A DNA stretch of 36,752 nt from Paenibacillus koleovorans NBRC 103111 (GCF_004000845.1 NZ_BIMA01000068.1:1-36752), one strand, 5' to 3'. Counted from the stretch's first letter, positions 9,601-19,363 are shown. Program-made: numbers and translations. Notes: generated by a model not told the origin, from the sequence alone.

Positions 9601-12258
9601 GGCATCCTGATTGAGGCGGAGGACTTTACGCTCGAAGAGGGCGGAAAAGTAACGATCAGCTTCAAGAACGGCTCGCATTCAACGCTTAACAAGCTGGGCG
9701 ATACTTTCTTCGGCTGGGATAAGCGGGACCATATTTTGGAGTGGAAATTCACAGCTCCGGAAGCGGGCAACTATCGCGTCACGATGCGTTATGCGTCGGC
9801 CGTGTATACTTCCGTGAGAGCTTTCCAGATCGACGGAAGCAAGGAAAAGTATTTCTATTATCCGAGAACCAATACATGGAATGATCGCGAGAACGTGGTG
9901 CTGCAAAACGGAGATGGCCAGGACCTGGTGTACTACCTGGAAGCTGGCGAGCACACGATCCGAATGACCAATTTCACAGCCGGATTAAACCTGGACTACT
10001 TCGTTCTGACCAAGGTGAACGATATCCCTGTTACCCTAAAGGCAAACGCCGCGGAGCTAACCGATGGGATGTCATTCAGCGAAACCGTACCGGTGTTGTT
10101 TGACGCAGCTCCTCAAGGATTAGGCACCGATGAATATGCAGTGGAGTATTTCTTGGATTCCCAGAGCATCCCTTCGGGTACAGCGTACGATTTCACCGGA
10201 AAAGCCGGCTCTCATACGATTAAGGCAAAGGTGACGGTCCATACCGGCCAAGTTCTTTTTGCCGAGAAAACCTTTACCGTGAGTCCGCTTGAGCGTCCAG
10301 CCGCTCCTGCGAATGTGACTGCCGTGAGAGGGGATCGTCAAGTCGCCTTGAACTGGAATGCGGTCTCGGAAGCTACCCAATATCATGTATTTAAGACCGA
10401 GACTTCAGGGCAGTACAGCGACACACCGCTTGCTACCGTAACTGCACCTGGTTATACCGCGCAAAGCTTAACGAACGGCACCTCTTATTCCTTTACGGTG
10501 AAAGCAAGCAACGCGGCAGGCTCGAGCGTTGCTTCGAATGAAGTAACCGCTACTCCAGCGACCGTACCCGGAGCTCCTGCGGATGTGACGGCTGCAGCCG
10601 GAGACGGTCAAGCTACGGTTACGTTTACGGCACCGGCAAGCAACGGCGGCGATGTCATTACAAGCTATGAGGTGAGCGCTTCCCCAGGCACCGCGGTCAA
10701 GACAGGAGCGACAAGCCCGCTCACCGTTACAGGCTTAACGAATGGAACGAGCTATACGTTTACCGTAAAAGCAATCAATGGAGTGGGCGGCAGTGAACTC
10801 TCCGCACCGTCCAACGCCGTGAGTCCGAGTGCGACGCCAACACCAACGCCAACACCAACGCCGACTCCGACTCCGACGCCAACACCGACACCGACAGCAA
10901 CACCGACAGCAACACCGACAGCAACACCGATAGCTACACCAACAGCTACACCAACAGCTACACCAACAGCTACACCGACGGCAACGCCGACAGTAACGCC
11001 AACAGCAACTGCTACACCAGGACCGACAGCAACTCCTGCGAGTATGGGAACGGAGAAGACAACCGAACGAAACGGCCAATCCGTAACCACCGTAACTGTC
11101 GACCCTCAGAAGCTGGAAGCGAAACTGGCTGCGGCCGAAGGGCCGGGTACCGTCATTACAATTGAAATGAACACCGGATCGGATCGTGCCGTCGGGGAAC
11201 TGAGCGGTCCAATGATGCAGAGCCTCGTGGATAATCAGGCGGTTCTGGAACTCAAAAAAGCTCAAGCCACGTATGCGCTTCCCGCGCAGAAAATTTTCCA
11301 GGCTATTCAAGAGCAAGTCGGACCGTCTGCCGCGCTTGAGGATATCCGAATTCAGATTGAGATCGCTACGCCATCGGCAGACATATTAAAAGTTGTTGAG
11401 AATGCTGCGGCAAAAGGAACATTCACCATTATCGCACCGCCTATGGAGTTTACCGTCCAAGGAACATTTGGCGATACAACGATCGAGCTATCGAAGTTTG
11501 ATGCTTATGTAGAACGAACGTTGGCACTTCCAGATGGCGTTAACCCGGATCAGGTGACGACGGGAATCGTGGTGGAGGCGGATGGGACGGTTCGTCCGAT
11601 TCCAACCAAGATCGTCACGATTGACGGGAAGCATTATGCCGTGCTCAACAGCCGTACCAACAGCACGTACACCGTCGTATCCAGCGTGCTCGAATTCCGC
11701 GATGTGACCAACCATTGGGCGCGCCATACGGTGAATCAGATGGGTTCCCGCATGATCATCAATGGGACGGAAGAAGGTGTATTCAGCCCGGATCGGGACA
11801 TTACCCGCGCGGAGTTTGCCGCCGTCATCGTTCGCGGACTGGGGCTGAAGCTGGAGAATGGACCAGCGCCTTTCTCCGATGTGAAGCAAACCGATTGGTA
11901 CAACAGCGCAATCCATACGGTGCATGCGTATCAGTTGATCAGTGGCTTCGAGGACGGTACATTCCGGCCGAACGACCGGATTACCCGTGAGCAGGCTATG
12001 GTCATTCTCGCGAAAGCCATGACGCTCACCGGCTTGAAGGCGAGGCTGCCGGTTCTATCCATAGACGCAACCTTGCGTGCGTTCACCGATGCGGCAGAGG
12101 CGTCCACATGGGCGCAGAGCAGCGTTGCGGATAGCGTCCAATCCGGTCTGGTATCGGGCAGAAGCGAGACGGAGCTTGCTCCTAAAGCTTCCATTACCCG
12201 AGCCGAGGTTGCCGTGATCGTGGAGCGACTGCTCCAGAAGTCTGGATTGATTAACTAG
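6691..12258 (+). CDS. secreted SLH-anchored heparinase II/III-like polysaccharide lyase, multidomain
   Basis: An 1855-residue exported, cell-wall-bound enzyme. A signal peptide spans about residues 1-31. An alginate-lyase/heparinase-type alpha-toroid occupies about 130-470, with candidate catalytic N304-W305 and Y352-H353. A heparinase II/III beta-sandwich domain starts near 533 (GHTHAD at 536-541, HNTLVVD). A carbohydrate-binding-like beta-sandwich begins GILIEAEDF at 971 and runs to about 1110. Two Fn3 domains lie near 1202-1290 and 1292-1380, followed by a Thr-Pro/Ala linker (1381-1450) and a domain often found before SLH repeats (about 1451-1665). Three SLH domains start near 1669, 1728 and 1798; they tether the protein to pyruvylated secondary wall polymer. 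The substrate is an acidic polysaccharide by family analogy, but the exact PL family is not certain. It has a good ribosome binding site and its own terminator. Confidence 0.9.
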   Translation: MSLKWLTKNVAMLLTCIMVLSLLPPPPPIQAEVAALSKLEAKLTINDTIVIKWTADTTWKTATAAVYAADSAIDSTTIGQATLVAANQPASGTYTVDLKVNPQLQKNYFAIQMTDGSRSAVIGVELYSFLPRIKPGLLNLQHPHLFTTAEEIETLKGLIQTDQWYKNTLGAMLAQGETDMLNYGTMTVVPAKNNDKHRYAFEASRNLANLYALTGDSYYAEGSKNILLRYADYYATGADAYIYNQKKDDGNAVFAFTWAYDILYNSPVLTADDREKIENGLFRKMAEQLRKLFRYPMANQGYTNWAVATIGLLLHEQEFIDYAFDDPGFGLKYNMINGFLDDGLWWEETISYHEVRLEAFIWLAEAARRSNYDLYGLAMSGARNPDQPYPYPGRSMYSENKSIKDLLDVPIYYMFPNMYRPAFGDSDKNGLQPSYVYEAAYNQYKDPKYAWVISQYFGPSRNFTGTPALPFTMFWAKPTVEEYEFTIGNGYFNKLGYNKLGSTVLMDSGQTILRSEGDQHNSNNLAFKWDNLGTPGHTHADKLNIILFGLGKEILVDQGRFTYGTAQHKEYARHTIAHNTLVVDQRSMAPQKNTNVEFQGDPEGTTTAGYLNALSVGPLFKVAQGGNDRAYEDLGVKLNRTVMEIDDYVVDVFRAKSDGTHSYDYPLTINGFMESTTIPLVAESQADKRLGTTMGYKYINNLSRASTSDLWQSDWTLGVKGRFRTTMLGEADTEIIKGTGTNRSGVFDNQLIIARRNGQQNSTFFNVMEPYREASELRTITSLPVTGEQAYDVRAAQIVTPNKSATDVVMTGTTGVQKTAGGLNSDGNVSFMRKVAGEETVVAVVNGKSASGQTLGLNLTNAATAQLSKVAADAYRLDFDGTLSTPVSLNGMPADSLVFELALKDTNELTPVTHTVVNGAVSFTADPNRTYVIAKASGLASLPEPTKLKMGIETDDSTIGQVKVVEVDRDGILIEAEDFTLEEGGKVTISFKNGSHSTLNKLGDTFFGWDKRDHILEWKFTAPEAGNYRVTMRYASAVYTSVRAFQIDGSKEKYFYYPRTNTWNDRENVVLQNGDGQDLVYYLEAGEHTIRMTNFTAGLNLDYFVLTKVNDIPVTLKANAAELTDGMSFSETVPVLFDAAPQGLGTDEYAVEYFLDSQSIPSGTAYDFTGKAGSHTIKAKVTVHTGQVLFAEKTFTVSPLERPAAPANVTAVRGDRQVALNWNAVSEATQYHVFKTETSGQYSDTPLATVTAPGYTAQSLTNGTSYSFTVKASNAAGSSVASNEVTATPATVPGAPADVTAAAGDGQATVTFTAPASNGGDVITSYEVSASPGTAVKTGATSPLTVTGLTNGTSYTFTVKAINGVGGSELSAPSNAVSPSATPTPTPTPTPTPTPTPTPTPTATPTATPTATPIATPTATPTATPTATPTATPTVTPTATATPGPTATPASMGTEKTTERNGQSVTTVTVDPQKLEAKLAAAEGPGTVITIEMNTGSDRAVGELSGPMMQSLVDNQAVLELKKAQATYALPAQKIFQAIQEQVGPSAALEDIRIQIEIATPSADILKVVENAAAKGTFTIIAPPMEFTVQGTFGDTTIELSKFDAYVERTLALPDGVNPDQVTTGIVVEADGTVRPIPTKIVTIDGKHYAVLNSRTNSTYTVVSSVLEFRDVTNHWARHTVNQMGSRMIINGTEEGVFSPDRDITRAEFAAVIVRGLGLKLENGPAPFSDVKQTDWYNSAIHTVHAYQLISGFEDGTFRPNDRITREQAMVILAKAMTLTGLKARLPVLSIDATLRAFTDAAEASTWAQSSVADSVQSGLVSGRSETELAPKASITRAEVAVIVERLLQKSGLIN
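10831..11040 (+). repeat. Thr-Pro/Ala coding microsatellite (linker)
   Basis: Imperfect repeats of 6 and 12 nt (ACGCCAACACCA, ACAGCAACACCG types) encode a Thr-Pro then Ala-Thr-Pro-Thr linker of about 70 residues between the second Fn3 domain and the pre-SLH domain. Its length probably varies between strains by slippage. Confidence 0.85.
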
Positions 12259-12274
12259 CCCGCTGCTCGGATAC

Positions 12275-12310
12275 ACAACAAAAACCCGCCAATCGGCGGG
12301 TTTTTGTTGT
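12275..12310. terminator. bidirectional intrinsic terminator
   Basis: A perfect 16-bp stem (12275-12290 with 12295-12310) and a 4-nt AATC loop. It contains five A residues on the left arm and five T residues on the right, giving a U-tract in both directions. It lies 16 nt after the lyase stop and 110 nt from the end of the convergent esterase gene, and can end both transcripts. Confidence 0.92.
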
Positions 12311-12419
12311 ATGATGAGTCGGCCGTATTAAGACGAGCCGCTCCTGAAAAACCGATACTACCGGGGCTGCACCCTCTAAGTAGACGACCAAGTAGACCAA
12401 GTTTACCCTACATCGCGCA

Positions 12420-13397
12420 CTAGTGTGCAGCGATTGGCTCCAAGTGCCTCTGCAAGAACTGAATCACCTTGCGCGCGTGCTCCTCCCCGACTTCATGCCC
12501 GGAGAACGGATAGTCGTAGATGCACTTCTCCACCTCCAGCCGATTGTAGGCGGCGTAGACCATCTCTGGCGGACATACCGGATCCTTCCAACCGACCGAC
12601 ATCAGCACCGGAGCCTTGAACCGATGGGCGAGGTTCACAATGTCGAAGTGGGCCAGCGTATCGAGCACCGCGTCCAGCCGATCCGGGTAACGCTTCACCA
12701 GAGGGGCGAGCTCCGACACGGAGCCCGTGGAATGCATCACCCCGTAATCCAAGCGGCACATATTCGGAATGTCGGCCGCCACTACCGCCACCTTATCGCT
12801 CAGCGCCCCGGCGAGCAGCGCGATCCCTCCGCCTTGACTGGCGCCAATCGCCGCAATCCGGCTCGCATCGACCTCCGGCTGACAAGCGGCCACCTCCATC
12901 GCTCGGATTACATCCGTAGCGAGCGCCATGTAATAGCTGCACTCCTTGTCCAGCACCCCCATCGAGACCCAGCCTCGCGTCCAGCCGTGCTCCTGCTCCA
13001 TCCGGTTACCCGTCTCCCCCAGCTGCCCACGCGCGTCAACGGCCAAGACGGCATACCCGAGCAGCAGCCATACGGCATATCGCTCCTCCAGCCCGCGGTC
13101 GCCTGCGTAGCCCGGGAATTTGACGACGCACGGCAGAGGGGTCCCCTTATTGCCGATTACTGCCGCAGGCACCATGAACCAGGCGTGAATAGGCGTCCCG
13201 TCCAAGCCTTCATATATCAACTTCTCCGTCCTCACCGTCGGGAAAACCGAGGGCTGCGGCTCTCGGCAAACATGCAGCGGCTTCTCCTTGGCCAACCGAA
13301 TCTTCGGCTCCCAGAAAGCGTCGATCCTCTCCGGCTCCATCGTCAGGGCCGGCCCAAGCTGGTCCAAGTCCCGTTTGCGTCTTGCTACTGCGTTCAT
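12420..13397 (-). CDS. CE7-family acetyl esterase (acetylxylan esterase / cephalosporin-C deacetylase type)
   Basis: A 325-residue cytosolic alpha/beta hydrolase of carbohydrate esterase family 7 (AXE1), at the family's usual length. Hallmarks are the DARGQ motif at 121-125, the nucleophile elbow GASQGG with S188, D272 in GWKDPVCPP and H301 in FSGHE. CE7 enzymes remove O-acetyl groups from imported acetylated oligosaccharides and from cephalosporin C. The start at 13397 is preceded by an AAGGAGAGG ribosome binding site about 12 nt away. It is the last gene of the four-gene minus-strand operon, 39 nt after the NagA-like gene, which suggests deacylation of intracellular glycan fragments. Confidence 0.88.
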   Translation of the reverse strand: MNAVARRKRDLDQLGPALTMEPERIDAFWEPKIRLAKEKPLHVCREPQPSVFPTVRTEKLIYEGLDGTPIHAWFMVPAAVIGNKGTPLPCVVKFPGYAGDRGLEERYAVWLLLGYAVLAVDARGQLGETGNRMEQEHGWTRGWVSMGVLDKECSYYMALATDVIRAMEVAACQPEVDASRIAAIGASQGGGIALLAGALSDKVAVVAADIPNMCRLDYGVMHSTGSVSELAPLVKRYPDRLDAVLDTLAHFDIVNLAHRFKAPVLMSVGWKDPVCPPEMVYAAYNRLEVEKCIYDYPFSGHEVGEEHARKVIQFLQRHLEPIAAH

Positions 13398-13436
13398 CTG
13401 CTTCAGTTCCTCTCCTTAAATATCCCATTCACAGAG

Positions 13437-14612
13437 CTATCCGATTTTCGTGAAAACGCTCCGTCCGCCGGCGATCGTCTCGACGATCTCCATTCGCCCG
13501 TCCTCGCCGGCTTCGTACACGATCAGATCGGCGGGCGAACCGGGGCGCAGCGAACCAATGCCAGCCTCAGCCAAACCAAGCACTTCCGCGGGACGGAGCG
13601 ATGCCATCTCGATCGCCTCGCCAAGCGAGCAGATGCCGAACCGGGCGACGTTCTCCACGCAGCGGTTCAGCGCGGTCGCCGCTCCGGCGAATATTTGGGG
13701 TTGATCCGCCATCACCAGCCGACCGTCCGGCTGCAGCAGCACTTCATATCGTCCCCGCTTCATGTACCGTCCCGGCGCGAACCCTTCGTAATGCGTCGCG
13801 TCGCTGACGATGACCGCTTTGGCCCCCTTGGCTCGGATCATGGATTTCAAGACGGCGGGAGGCAGATGATGGCCGTCGCCGACCAGGCCCGCATAGAGGC
13901 GATCCTCCGCCAGTTGGCTCCAGATGTAATTCGGATGGCGCGGAAGCACGGGATGGGAGCCGTTGCCCAGATGCGTCGACATCGTGGCGCCTGCGTCCGC
14001 AGCTGCCTGCAGTTGCTCGTCCGTCGCGCCGGTATGTCCGATCGCCGCTACAACGCCCTCGCGCACGAGTCGCCGGATGAAGTCAGCCGCTCCTGTCCGT
14101 TCGGGGGCTACCGTCACCATACGGACGCGGCCGCCCGAGGCTTCCCGCCACTCGAGATACTCCTGCGCATCCGGGTCGCGGACATGCTCAAGCGGATGCG
14201 CGCCACGCGGTCCCGTCTCGCCGGAGATGTACGGGCCTTCGACGTGTATGCCCAGGACGGCGTATGCAACCTCCGGATAAGCATCGCATGCCTCCGCGAT
14301 CGTGCGGATGCACCGGAGCATGCCGCTCCGATCCGACGTGATGACCGTCGGACAAAAACGGACGACCCCTCGCGCGTACAAATATCGGACCGCCTCCGCG
14401 ATTCGTTGCGGGGTCGTCTCCGTTTCATTAAAATCAACCCCGCCAACGCCGTTCAACTGGAGATCGATCAGCGCCGGCGCAATCCATCGTTGCTTCTCCG
14501 CCCCCGCAGACTCTAGTTGTTCAAGGGCTTCGACCAGGCCGTCAGCCATCTTCACACGAATGGTTCTCCCGTGAAGCCAATGCCTGCCAACCCGCTCAAT
14601 TGCTTCACTCAT
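13437..14612 (-). CDS. N-acetylglucosamine-6-phosphate deacetylase-like amidohydrolase
   Basis: A 391-residue amidohydrolase matching the NagA family in length and order of motifs: LQLNGVGGVDFN at 51-62, metal-site HVEGP (H123, E125), GHTGA (H193), THLGNGSHP (H214), DGHHLPP (about 246-252) and the catalytic Asp in SDAT (D271). NagA removes acetate from GlcNAc-6-phosphate. The THLGNGSHP segment differs from the usual THLFNAM, so the substrate may be another N-acylated sugar. Its ATG overlaps the stop of the upstream hydrolase by 4 nt (14609-14612), implying translational coupling. No nagB partner is visible in the window. Confidence 0.8.
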   Translation of the reverse strand: MSEAIERVGRHWLHGRTIRVKMADGLVEALEQLESAGAEKQRWIAPALIDLQLNGVGGVDFNETETTPQRIAEAVRYLYARGVVRFCPTVITSDRSGMLRCIRTIAEACDAYPEVAYAVLGIHVEGPYISGETGPRGAHPLEHVRDPDAQEYLEWREASGGRVRMVTVAPERTGAADFIRRLVREGVVAAIGHTGATDEQLQAAADAGATMSTHLGNGSHPVLPRHPNYIWSQLAEDRLYAGLVGDGHHLPPAVLKSMIRAKGAKAVIVSDATHYEGFAPGRYMKRGRYEVLLQPDGRLVMADQPQIFAGAATALNRCVENVARFGICSLGEAIEMASLRPAEVLGLAEAGIGSLRPGSPADLIVYEAGEDGRMEIVETIAGGRSVFTKIG

Positions 14613-16627
14613 TTCGCTGTCTCCTCCTCCAGTTCATCATCTCCGGCGGCTTCGTACGAGAGCATCGGCAAATCCAACTGCGTCAGAATGCCCGGCACGA
14701 TCAAGCTGTGGATGTCCCTCGAGTCGTAACCGGGATCCTTCACCCAATCGGAAAACGACAGCATCGGATCCTCCCAGCGAAATTTCAGCTTCGGTTCCAG
14801 CACGGCCGCCAAACAGGCGTACAATCCGTAGGTGCCCGATCCGTAAAGCCTCAAGTCCGAGGACCGAATGCCGGGCAATCGACCAATCGCTTCCGCCGCC
14901 CGCAGCACATCGAAGACGCGCATCGCCGCCAGACTGTCGTCCAGCCAGTACAAGTCGCAGGCAAGCTTATGGATAATCTCATAAAAATCGAGCGGATCTT
15001 TATCTTGAATCGGATAAGGATTCAGTGCCCCTACCCCGCTCACATCGAGCACGATAGCGGCCCGGCCTTGCCCGCAGGTGCGCCGCAGCCACTCCCGGTG
15101 CCGCTGCAAATCCCTGGTCCCCTCATTCCATACAGCGATCGTGGCGGGTATCTCCTGCCCCTCCGAGTCAAGCGGCCGGAGAACCATCGCATGGCCGAGC
15201 ACTCCTTCCTGCGCCCACCATGCCGCATTGTAGACCGACCACTCGCCGGTGCTGCCCGTCAGCATATTCAGGCGCGGATTCAGCTCGCACGGCTTGCGGT
15301 CTCGGTACACGCGGTCCCGAAGCCAGTCGATCGATTCCCCACGAAGCTGCTCCTGCCCGATCGACGTCAGCCGTAACCCGCGTTCTTCCTCCAAGGAGCC
15401 CAACCTCTCCCTTATGATGTCATGAACAGATTGGGCTCCTCTGCACACCAGCTCCTTATCCAGCAGCACTTGTCCACCTGCCGTGCATAACAGCAACGAT
15501 CGCTCGAACGGTTCGATCCGCTCCGATGCGATCGCAGCATCAACCTCCCAAGGAGCAGCCCCGGCGAGATGCTTCGCAAAAAAACGAGCCGCTTCCCGCG
15601 CCATTCGTTGCGTGTACGCATGGATAGCGTCGTCCACGAACAGCTCCAGCCGATCCCCCGCCTCGTGCAGCTCCCACAGCCTGCGGACTCGGCTAACCGT
15701 GTCCATCGTCCCCTCGATGGGGAAGAAATCGAATGCGGCCGCGAGCACAAGCACCGGCTTGGGCGCCATTGCCAGCAAAATATCGGCGTGGTCCAATCCC
15801 GCCGCGCTGAAGCCCGGCCAAATCTGCTCCGCATCCTGGCAGCGATCCGCGTACAGAAACGCTCCTCGGCTCGTGATGAACGTGCCGGGAGCAGCGGCGG
15901 CGATACGCGAATCGGCCATCATCAGCATGCTCGTCTGCGTACCGCCGCCCGAATTACCCGTCACCCCGATCCGGCTCGCATCGATCTCCGGCCTACTGCA
16001 CAAATAATCGACCGCTCGCATGTTGTCGGTCAGGAAATACCGCGCAAGACTGTCCCCGAGCGGAAGACAGCATGCGCCGGCATGATCGTGCTCGCCCACC
16101 CCGCGGCCAACTAAATAGCCGCCGACCGGGTCGATGTACTGGGAGCGCTCTCCTTGCCCTAGCGGATCAACGGCCAACACGGCGAGTCCGGCCGCCGCCA
16201 GCGTCTGGCAAACCGACTGATATTCGGGATCGAGCTTCGCCTCGTCATGATGGCCGCATACGAACAAGACGGCCGGGTGAGGACCGCCCCCTGAAGGCAA
16301 GTACAAGTTGGCAGTCACCCAGACGCCCGGTCTGGACGTGAAGCGGACGCGTTCAATGCGGCAGAAGCCCAGCTCCACGCTGCCGACCGTCTCGCCGAGC
16401 AGCGGCTCCACTCGCTCCGGCAGCCCGCCAATACTACGCAGAAACGTGCTGCGAATGCAGGCTTGTCGTTCGGCAAGCTGCTCACAAGTCTTAATCCGGC
16501 CAAGCTGTGCCTCGCCCCGATCAAAAGCTTCTCTGGACCGCTCGTAAACATGCCGTTTCAGCTGATCCCTGACATTATACAGACGCAGACGATAGTGCTC
16601 GAGATCCCTAAGCTTGTATAGGGTCAT
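14609..16627 (-). CDS. two-domain alpha/beta hydrolase (acetyl esterase-like) with inactive second domain
   Basis: A 672-residue protein. Residues about 80-350 form an alpha/beta hydrolase domain with GHHDEAKLDPEYQ and DPLGQGER segments, nucleophile elbow GNSGGG (S226), D300 and H336: a complete catalytic triad. It resembles acetyl-xylan-esterase/dienelactone-hydrolase-like enzymes of glycan clusters. Residues about 470-640 look like a second hydrolase fold, but its elbow YGSGTYG (597-603 region) has Gly where Ser is expected, so it is probably non-catalytic. The start is ATG 16627, overlapping the stop of the oxidoreductase gene by 4 nt (ATGA), with a GGTGGAGAG ribosome binding site. A longer open frame to 16714 lacks a start signal. 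No signal peptide, so intracellular action is likely. Confidence 0.8.
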   Translation of the reverse strand: MTLYKLRDLEHYRLRLYNVRDQLKRHVYERSREAFDRGEAQLGRIKTCEQLAERQACIRSTFLRSIGGLPERVEPLLGETVGSVELGFCRIERVRFTSRPGVWVTANLYLPSGGGPHPAVLFVCGHHDEAKLDPEYQSVCQTLAAAGLAVLAVDPLGQGERSQYIDPVGGYLVGRGVGEHDHAGACCLPLGDSLARYFLTDNMRAVDYLCSRPEIDASRIGVTGNSGGGTQTSMLMMADSRIAAAAPGTFITSRGAFLYADRCQDAEQIWPGFSAAGLDHADILLAMAPKPVLVLAAAFDFFPIEGTMDTVSRVRRLWELHEAGDRLELFVDDAIHAYTQRMAREAARFFAKHLAGAAPWEVDAAIASERIEPFERSLLLCTAGGQVLLDKELVCRGAQSVHDIIRERLGSLEEERGLRLTSIGQEQLRGESIDWLRDRVYRDRKPCELNPRLNMLTGSTGEWSVYNAAWWAQEGVLGHAMVLRPLDSEGQEIPATIAVWNEGTRDLQRHREWLRRTCGQGRAAIVLDVSGVGALNPYPIQDKDPLDFYEIIHKLACDLYWLDDSLAAMRVFDVLRAAEAIGRLPGIRSSDLRLYGSGTYGLYACLAAVLEPKLKFRWEDPMLSFSDWVKDPGYDSRDIHSLIVPGILTQLDLPMLSYEAAGDDELEEETAK

Positions 16628-17853
16628 TCGCTCTCTCCACCGCCCTCCAGCAGCTCCCGGATGCGGATCGGGCGGCCTTCGGCGATCGAGCGGTTGGCCG
16701 CTGCGCCGACACATAACGACAACGCCCCCGCCATGGAATCCGCCTCGTGGCCGAGAGGATCGGGCATCGCGGGGCCGAATAGTCGCCGCTGCAGGAGCAG
16801 ATCGCTTCCGCCGTGCCCGCCCGATCGCTTGGGCACCCGCTCGACCAGCGTCTCTCCGCTATGCAGATGGAGCTCAATCGTCTGTTCCGGCTCGTCCGAT
16901 CGGGGACCGCTCGTGAACACCTCCGCCGTCATCCGGCCCTTCGTGCCGTGGAACACCGCCCGCCAGCCCTCGAACGGGCTATAGGAGACAAGCGAATAGT
17001 TCATCGTCTTGCGTCCTTCATACCGGACGTTCAAGGACATCGTGTCGTAGATCGTAATCGACTCGTCGAACACGCAGCCGTCGCGGATGTAGCCGTCCCG
17101 ATGCTCCGCCTCCAAGTAATACGCCCGGAGCACCGGATCGGCCGACAAATCGAGATAAAACTCGCAGCCGACCGCGTGAGCGCACCCCTGGCACCGTTCG
17201 CCCCGTTCCTCGCGAGTAGCCCCGTAGAAAAGCCGGTCGCCATACGCGTACACTTCCAGTGGATCTTGACCGAGCCACCAGTTCACCATATCGAAGTGAT
17301 GCGTCGACTTGTGCACGAGCAGCCCGCCGCTGTTCTCCATCCGGCGATGCCATCTGCGGTAATAATCCGCGCCATGGGATGTATCCAGATTCCACTCGAA
17401 AAGCACATGAGTCGGTTCCCCGATCGCCCCTTCCGTGAGCAGTTCCTTAATACGCGTTACGTACGGGTTATAGCGGGCGTTGAAGGTGACGATCACCTTG
17501 CGGCCGCTCGCCCGCTCCGCCTCGAGAATCGCCCGGCATTTCTCGCCGTCGATCGTCATCGGCTTCTCCGAGATGACGTCGCAGCCGGCCAGCAGCGCAT
17601 CGATAATATAAAGATGGTGCGTACTGTCCGTCGTGGCGACAATGACCACATCAGGCTTGGAGTCGGCCAACATCTCCGCGAACGAGTCATACACGGGAAT
17701 GCCCCCGCATTCCTCGGCGAGCCGTTCCGCGCGAATGCGATTCGCGTCGTAAAGACCGACTAGCGCCGAAGTTTCGCGCCAATCCTGGACGATAGGCTTT
17801 GCGAACATGTACCTGGCGCGTACTCCCGTTCCTGCGATTGCGTAAGTTTTCAT
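16624..17853 (-). CDS. Gfo/Idh/MocA-family oxidoreductase with Cys cluster
   Basis: A 409-residue NAD(P)-dependent sugar oxidoreductase. The N-terminal Rossmann fold starts AIAGTGVRARYM, the EKP motif is at 96-98, and the C-terminal domain has HKSTHHFDMVNWWLG at 181-195. A CQGCAHAVGC cluster (C221, C224, C230) in the C-terminal domain could bind a metal; such clusters occur in a subset of this family. The start is ATG 17853, with a strong GGAGGGGGG ribosome binding site upstream. It is the first gene of the operon that continues with the two-domain hydrolase, the NagA-like enzyme and the CE7 esterase. The substrate is probably a sugar or glycoside in the same pathway; not determinable from sequence. 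Confidence 0.88.
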   Translation of the reverse strand: MKTYAIAGTGVRARYMFAKPIVQDWRETSALVGLYDANRIRAERLAEECGGIPVYDSFAEMLADSKPDVVIVATTDSTHHLYIIDALLAGCDVISEKPMTIDGEKCRAILEAERASGRKVIVTFNARYNPYVTRIKELLTEGAIGEPTHVLFEWNLDTSHGADYYRRWHRRMENSGGLLVHKSTHHFDMVNWWLGQDPLEVYAYGDRLFYGATREERGERCQGCAHAVGCEFYLDLSADPVLRAYYLEAEHRDGYIRDGCVFDESITIYDTMSLNVRYEGRKTMNYSLVSYSPFEGWRAVFHGTKGRMTAEVFTSGPRSDEPEQTIELHLHSGETLVERVPKRSGGHGGSDLLLQRRLFGPAMPDPLGHEADSMAGALSLCVGAAANRSIAEGRPIRIRELLEGGGESE

Positions 17854-18199
17854 AGGTCCCCCCCTCCGAGGCGTTGGAACGCACCACGAATAGCGCCACA
17901 AATAGGCGCGATTGCCCGGGCGCGTATCCGTATCCTAACACCGGAGCCGGTCGCTTCGATATACGAAGATGTTCAGATCGATAGCCCATCGTTATGCCTG
18001 GCGACGTTCGCTGAAGAACCGAAAATCGTTCTTAAGGATAGACCATATCTGGACCAAACCGCCCGCGATATGATGAAAACAAACTTCGACCTTATTTCGT
18101 TGGGAGAAGTCATCACTACAAGAAAGGAAGGGAATTCGTACGGAGGACCGCAACCGTTTACATTTGCGGCGACAATACCAATGGATTGGGGGCTTTACA
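17854..18199. promoter_or_regulatory. divergent control region between the oxidoreductase operon and the unknown plus-strand pair
   Basis: A 346-nt region that should hold promoters for both directions. A small palindrome, CTTCG-ATATA-CGAAG (17954-17968), is a candidate operator. A plus-strand frame (about 17988-18219; first ATGs 18070 and 18073) stays open and overlaps the next gene's start by about 20 nt. Its translation looks moderately protein-like, but it has no ribosome binding site and no family I recognise, so it is left unannotated. No clear -35/-10 pair or riboswitch was recognised. Confidence 0.35.
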
Positions 18200-19363
18200 A
18201 TGTCCAGGTCAGCTGTTGATATCATCCAGTGCAGCGATGGAAGATCACCTTTTTCTACCAGCCTTTATCCCGACGGGAATCGGCCTCATCAATCCTACAC
18301 GTCCGGCGGGGTTGAGTTGAACACGGATGTGAGCTACACGAACGGCTCCATTGCGTCGCTCCGGATCACCGGCAGCCCGGGGTTTAATTTCGGCACCGGC
18401 CCGGCCCAGCAAATTACGTTCGGATTCGGACAAGGCTACCTCTATCAGCATAGCGTGGGCACGCAAGTCGTTACGCACACGGATGGTTACAGCAAGAAGC
18501 TGTGGACCTTCGAGGGACAAACGTTTCACCCGGACCCTTGGAAAATTTACGATGATTCCGGCTTTCGTTATATGAAATGCACCGGCGTCAACGGGAAAGC
18601 GTTCGCATGGGATTACGGCTCCAATCTGCCCGAAAACACCAGAATCTACCTCTCGTCTCTCGCAAGAGGGTATGCCATCGGGACCGCGCCTACGGCGCAA
18701 TGGAAATCGCTGCGCATTACCCCGCTCTTCGTCGGCGGCCCCGGAGGAACCTCAACAGCCGCAAGGGAAAATAGCTTTTATGTGCATGCGTTCGTAAACG
18801 CCAATCCGTTCGTCCCGACGCTGGATGTAGGCTACTTGAAGAACGGATCGCCGGCGGCCAGCCCGACTAGGCCCTGTCAGCATCCGACCAATGACGACTT
18901 GTGGACGCTGCAGACGATCAACGCGTTTTCGGGAACGTTCGACACCTTTGACGGGACGGTCTTAACCGGCTTGCAAAAGGCTGGCACCGCTTACAGCGAA
19001 ATATCCGTCAATCAGAACACCAATGTTTCCATTGGAACGAGCGTACGATTTCTGGAGTCCACCTCGTCCAATCGCTGGCGTTGGCTCAATGTGCAGGACT
19101 ACCTGGACAACCCTCCGCCCACCCAAGGATTTTCACGAAGCGATACGTTCTTCCAAGTCGGAAGTGCCGCGAGGCTTCAGATCAGCGATGCCGCCACGCC
19201 GGCGACAAGCACCGAGCTGTACGAGTTGCCGATCCGTGTGGAATCGCCGACTCACTTGACCTTCCCGTTCTGGCAATCCCGATTCACCAATTTCAATGGA
19301 AAATACCTTCATTACTATAACGACGCAGGCGTATACACGTTCTCCATGCCGGTTGGCATATAA
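18200..19363 (+). CDS. hypothetical beta-rich protein, family not recognised
   Basis: A 387-residue protein rich in Gly, Ser, Thr, Asn and aromatic residues, with alternating hydrophobic strands, as in beta-sandwich or carbohydrate-active folds. It has no signal peptide, membrane segment, lipobox or anchoring motif. Notable segments are FNFGTGPAQQITFGFGQG and WRWLNVQDYLDNPPPTQG. The start is taken as ATG 18200 (weak GGGGG ribosome binding site); an in-frame TTG at 18164 is less likely. It is followed 27 nt later by a second beta-rich gene on the same strand, so the two are probably one operon. They are the only plus-strand genes within the glycan locus. A polysaccharide-binding, lyase-like or spore/surface structural role is possible, but none can be shown. 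Confidence 0.72.
   Translation: MSRSAVDIIQCSDGRSPFSTSLYPDGNRPHQSYTSGGVELNTDVSYTNGSIASLRITGSPGFNFGTGPAQQITFGFGQGYLYQHSVGTQVVTHTDGYSKKLWTFEGQTFHPDPWKIYDDSGFRYMKCTGVNGKAFAWDYGSNLPENTRIYLSSLARGYAIGTAPTAQWKSLRITPLFVGGPGGTSTAARENSFYVHAFVNANPFVPTLDVGYLKNGSPAASPTRPCQHPTNDDLWTLQTINAFSGTFDTFDGTVLTGLQKAGTAYSEISVNQNTNVSIGTSVRFLESTSSNRWRWLNVQDYLDNPPPTQGFSRSDTFFQVGSAARLQISDAATPATSTELYELPIRVESPTHLTFPFWQSRFTNFNGKYLHYYNDAGVYTFSMPVGI

Noticed and set aside
10752-11316. Cys/Arg- or Gly/Val-repeat proteins antisense to the lyase linker
   Set aside because: Complement of the Thr-Pro coding microsatellite; low complexity only.
12423-14516. Long open frame (about 697 codons) on the plus strand
   Set aside because: It is antisense to the CE7 and NagA-like genes. 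Its translation is Arg/His/Gln-rich without any domain, as expected from the complement of GC-rich coding DNA.
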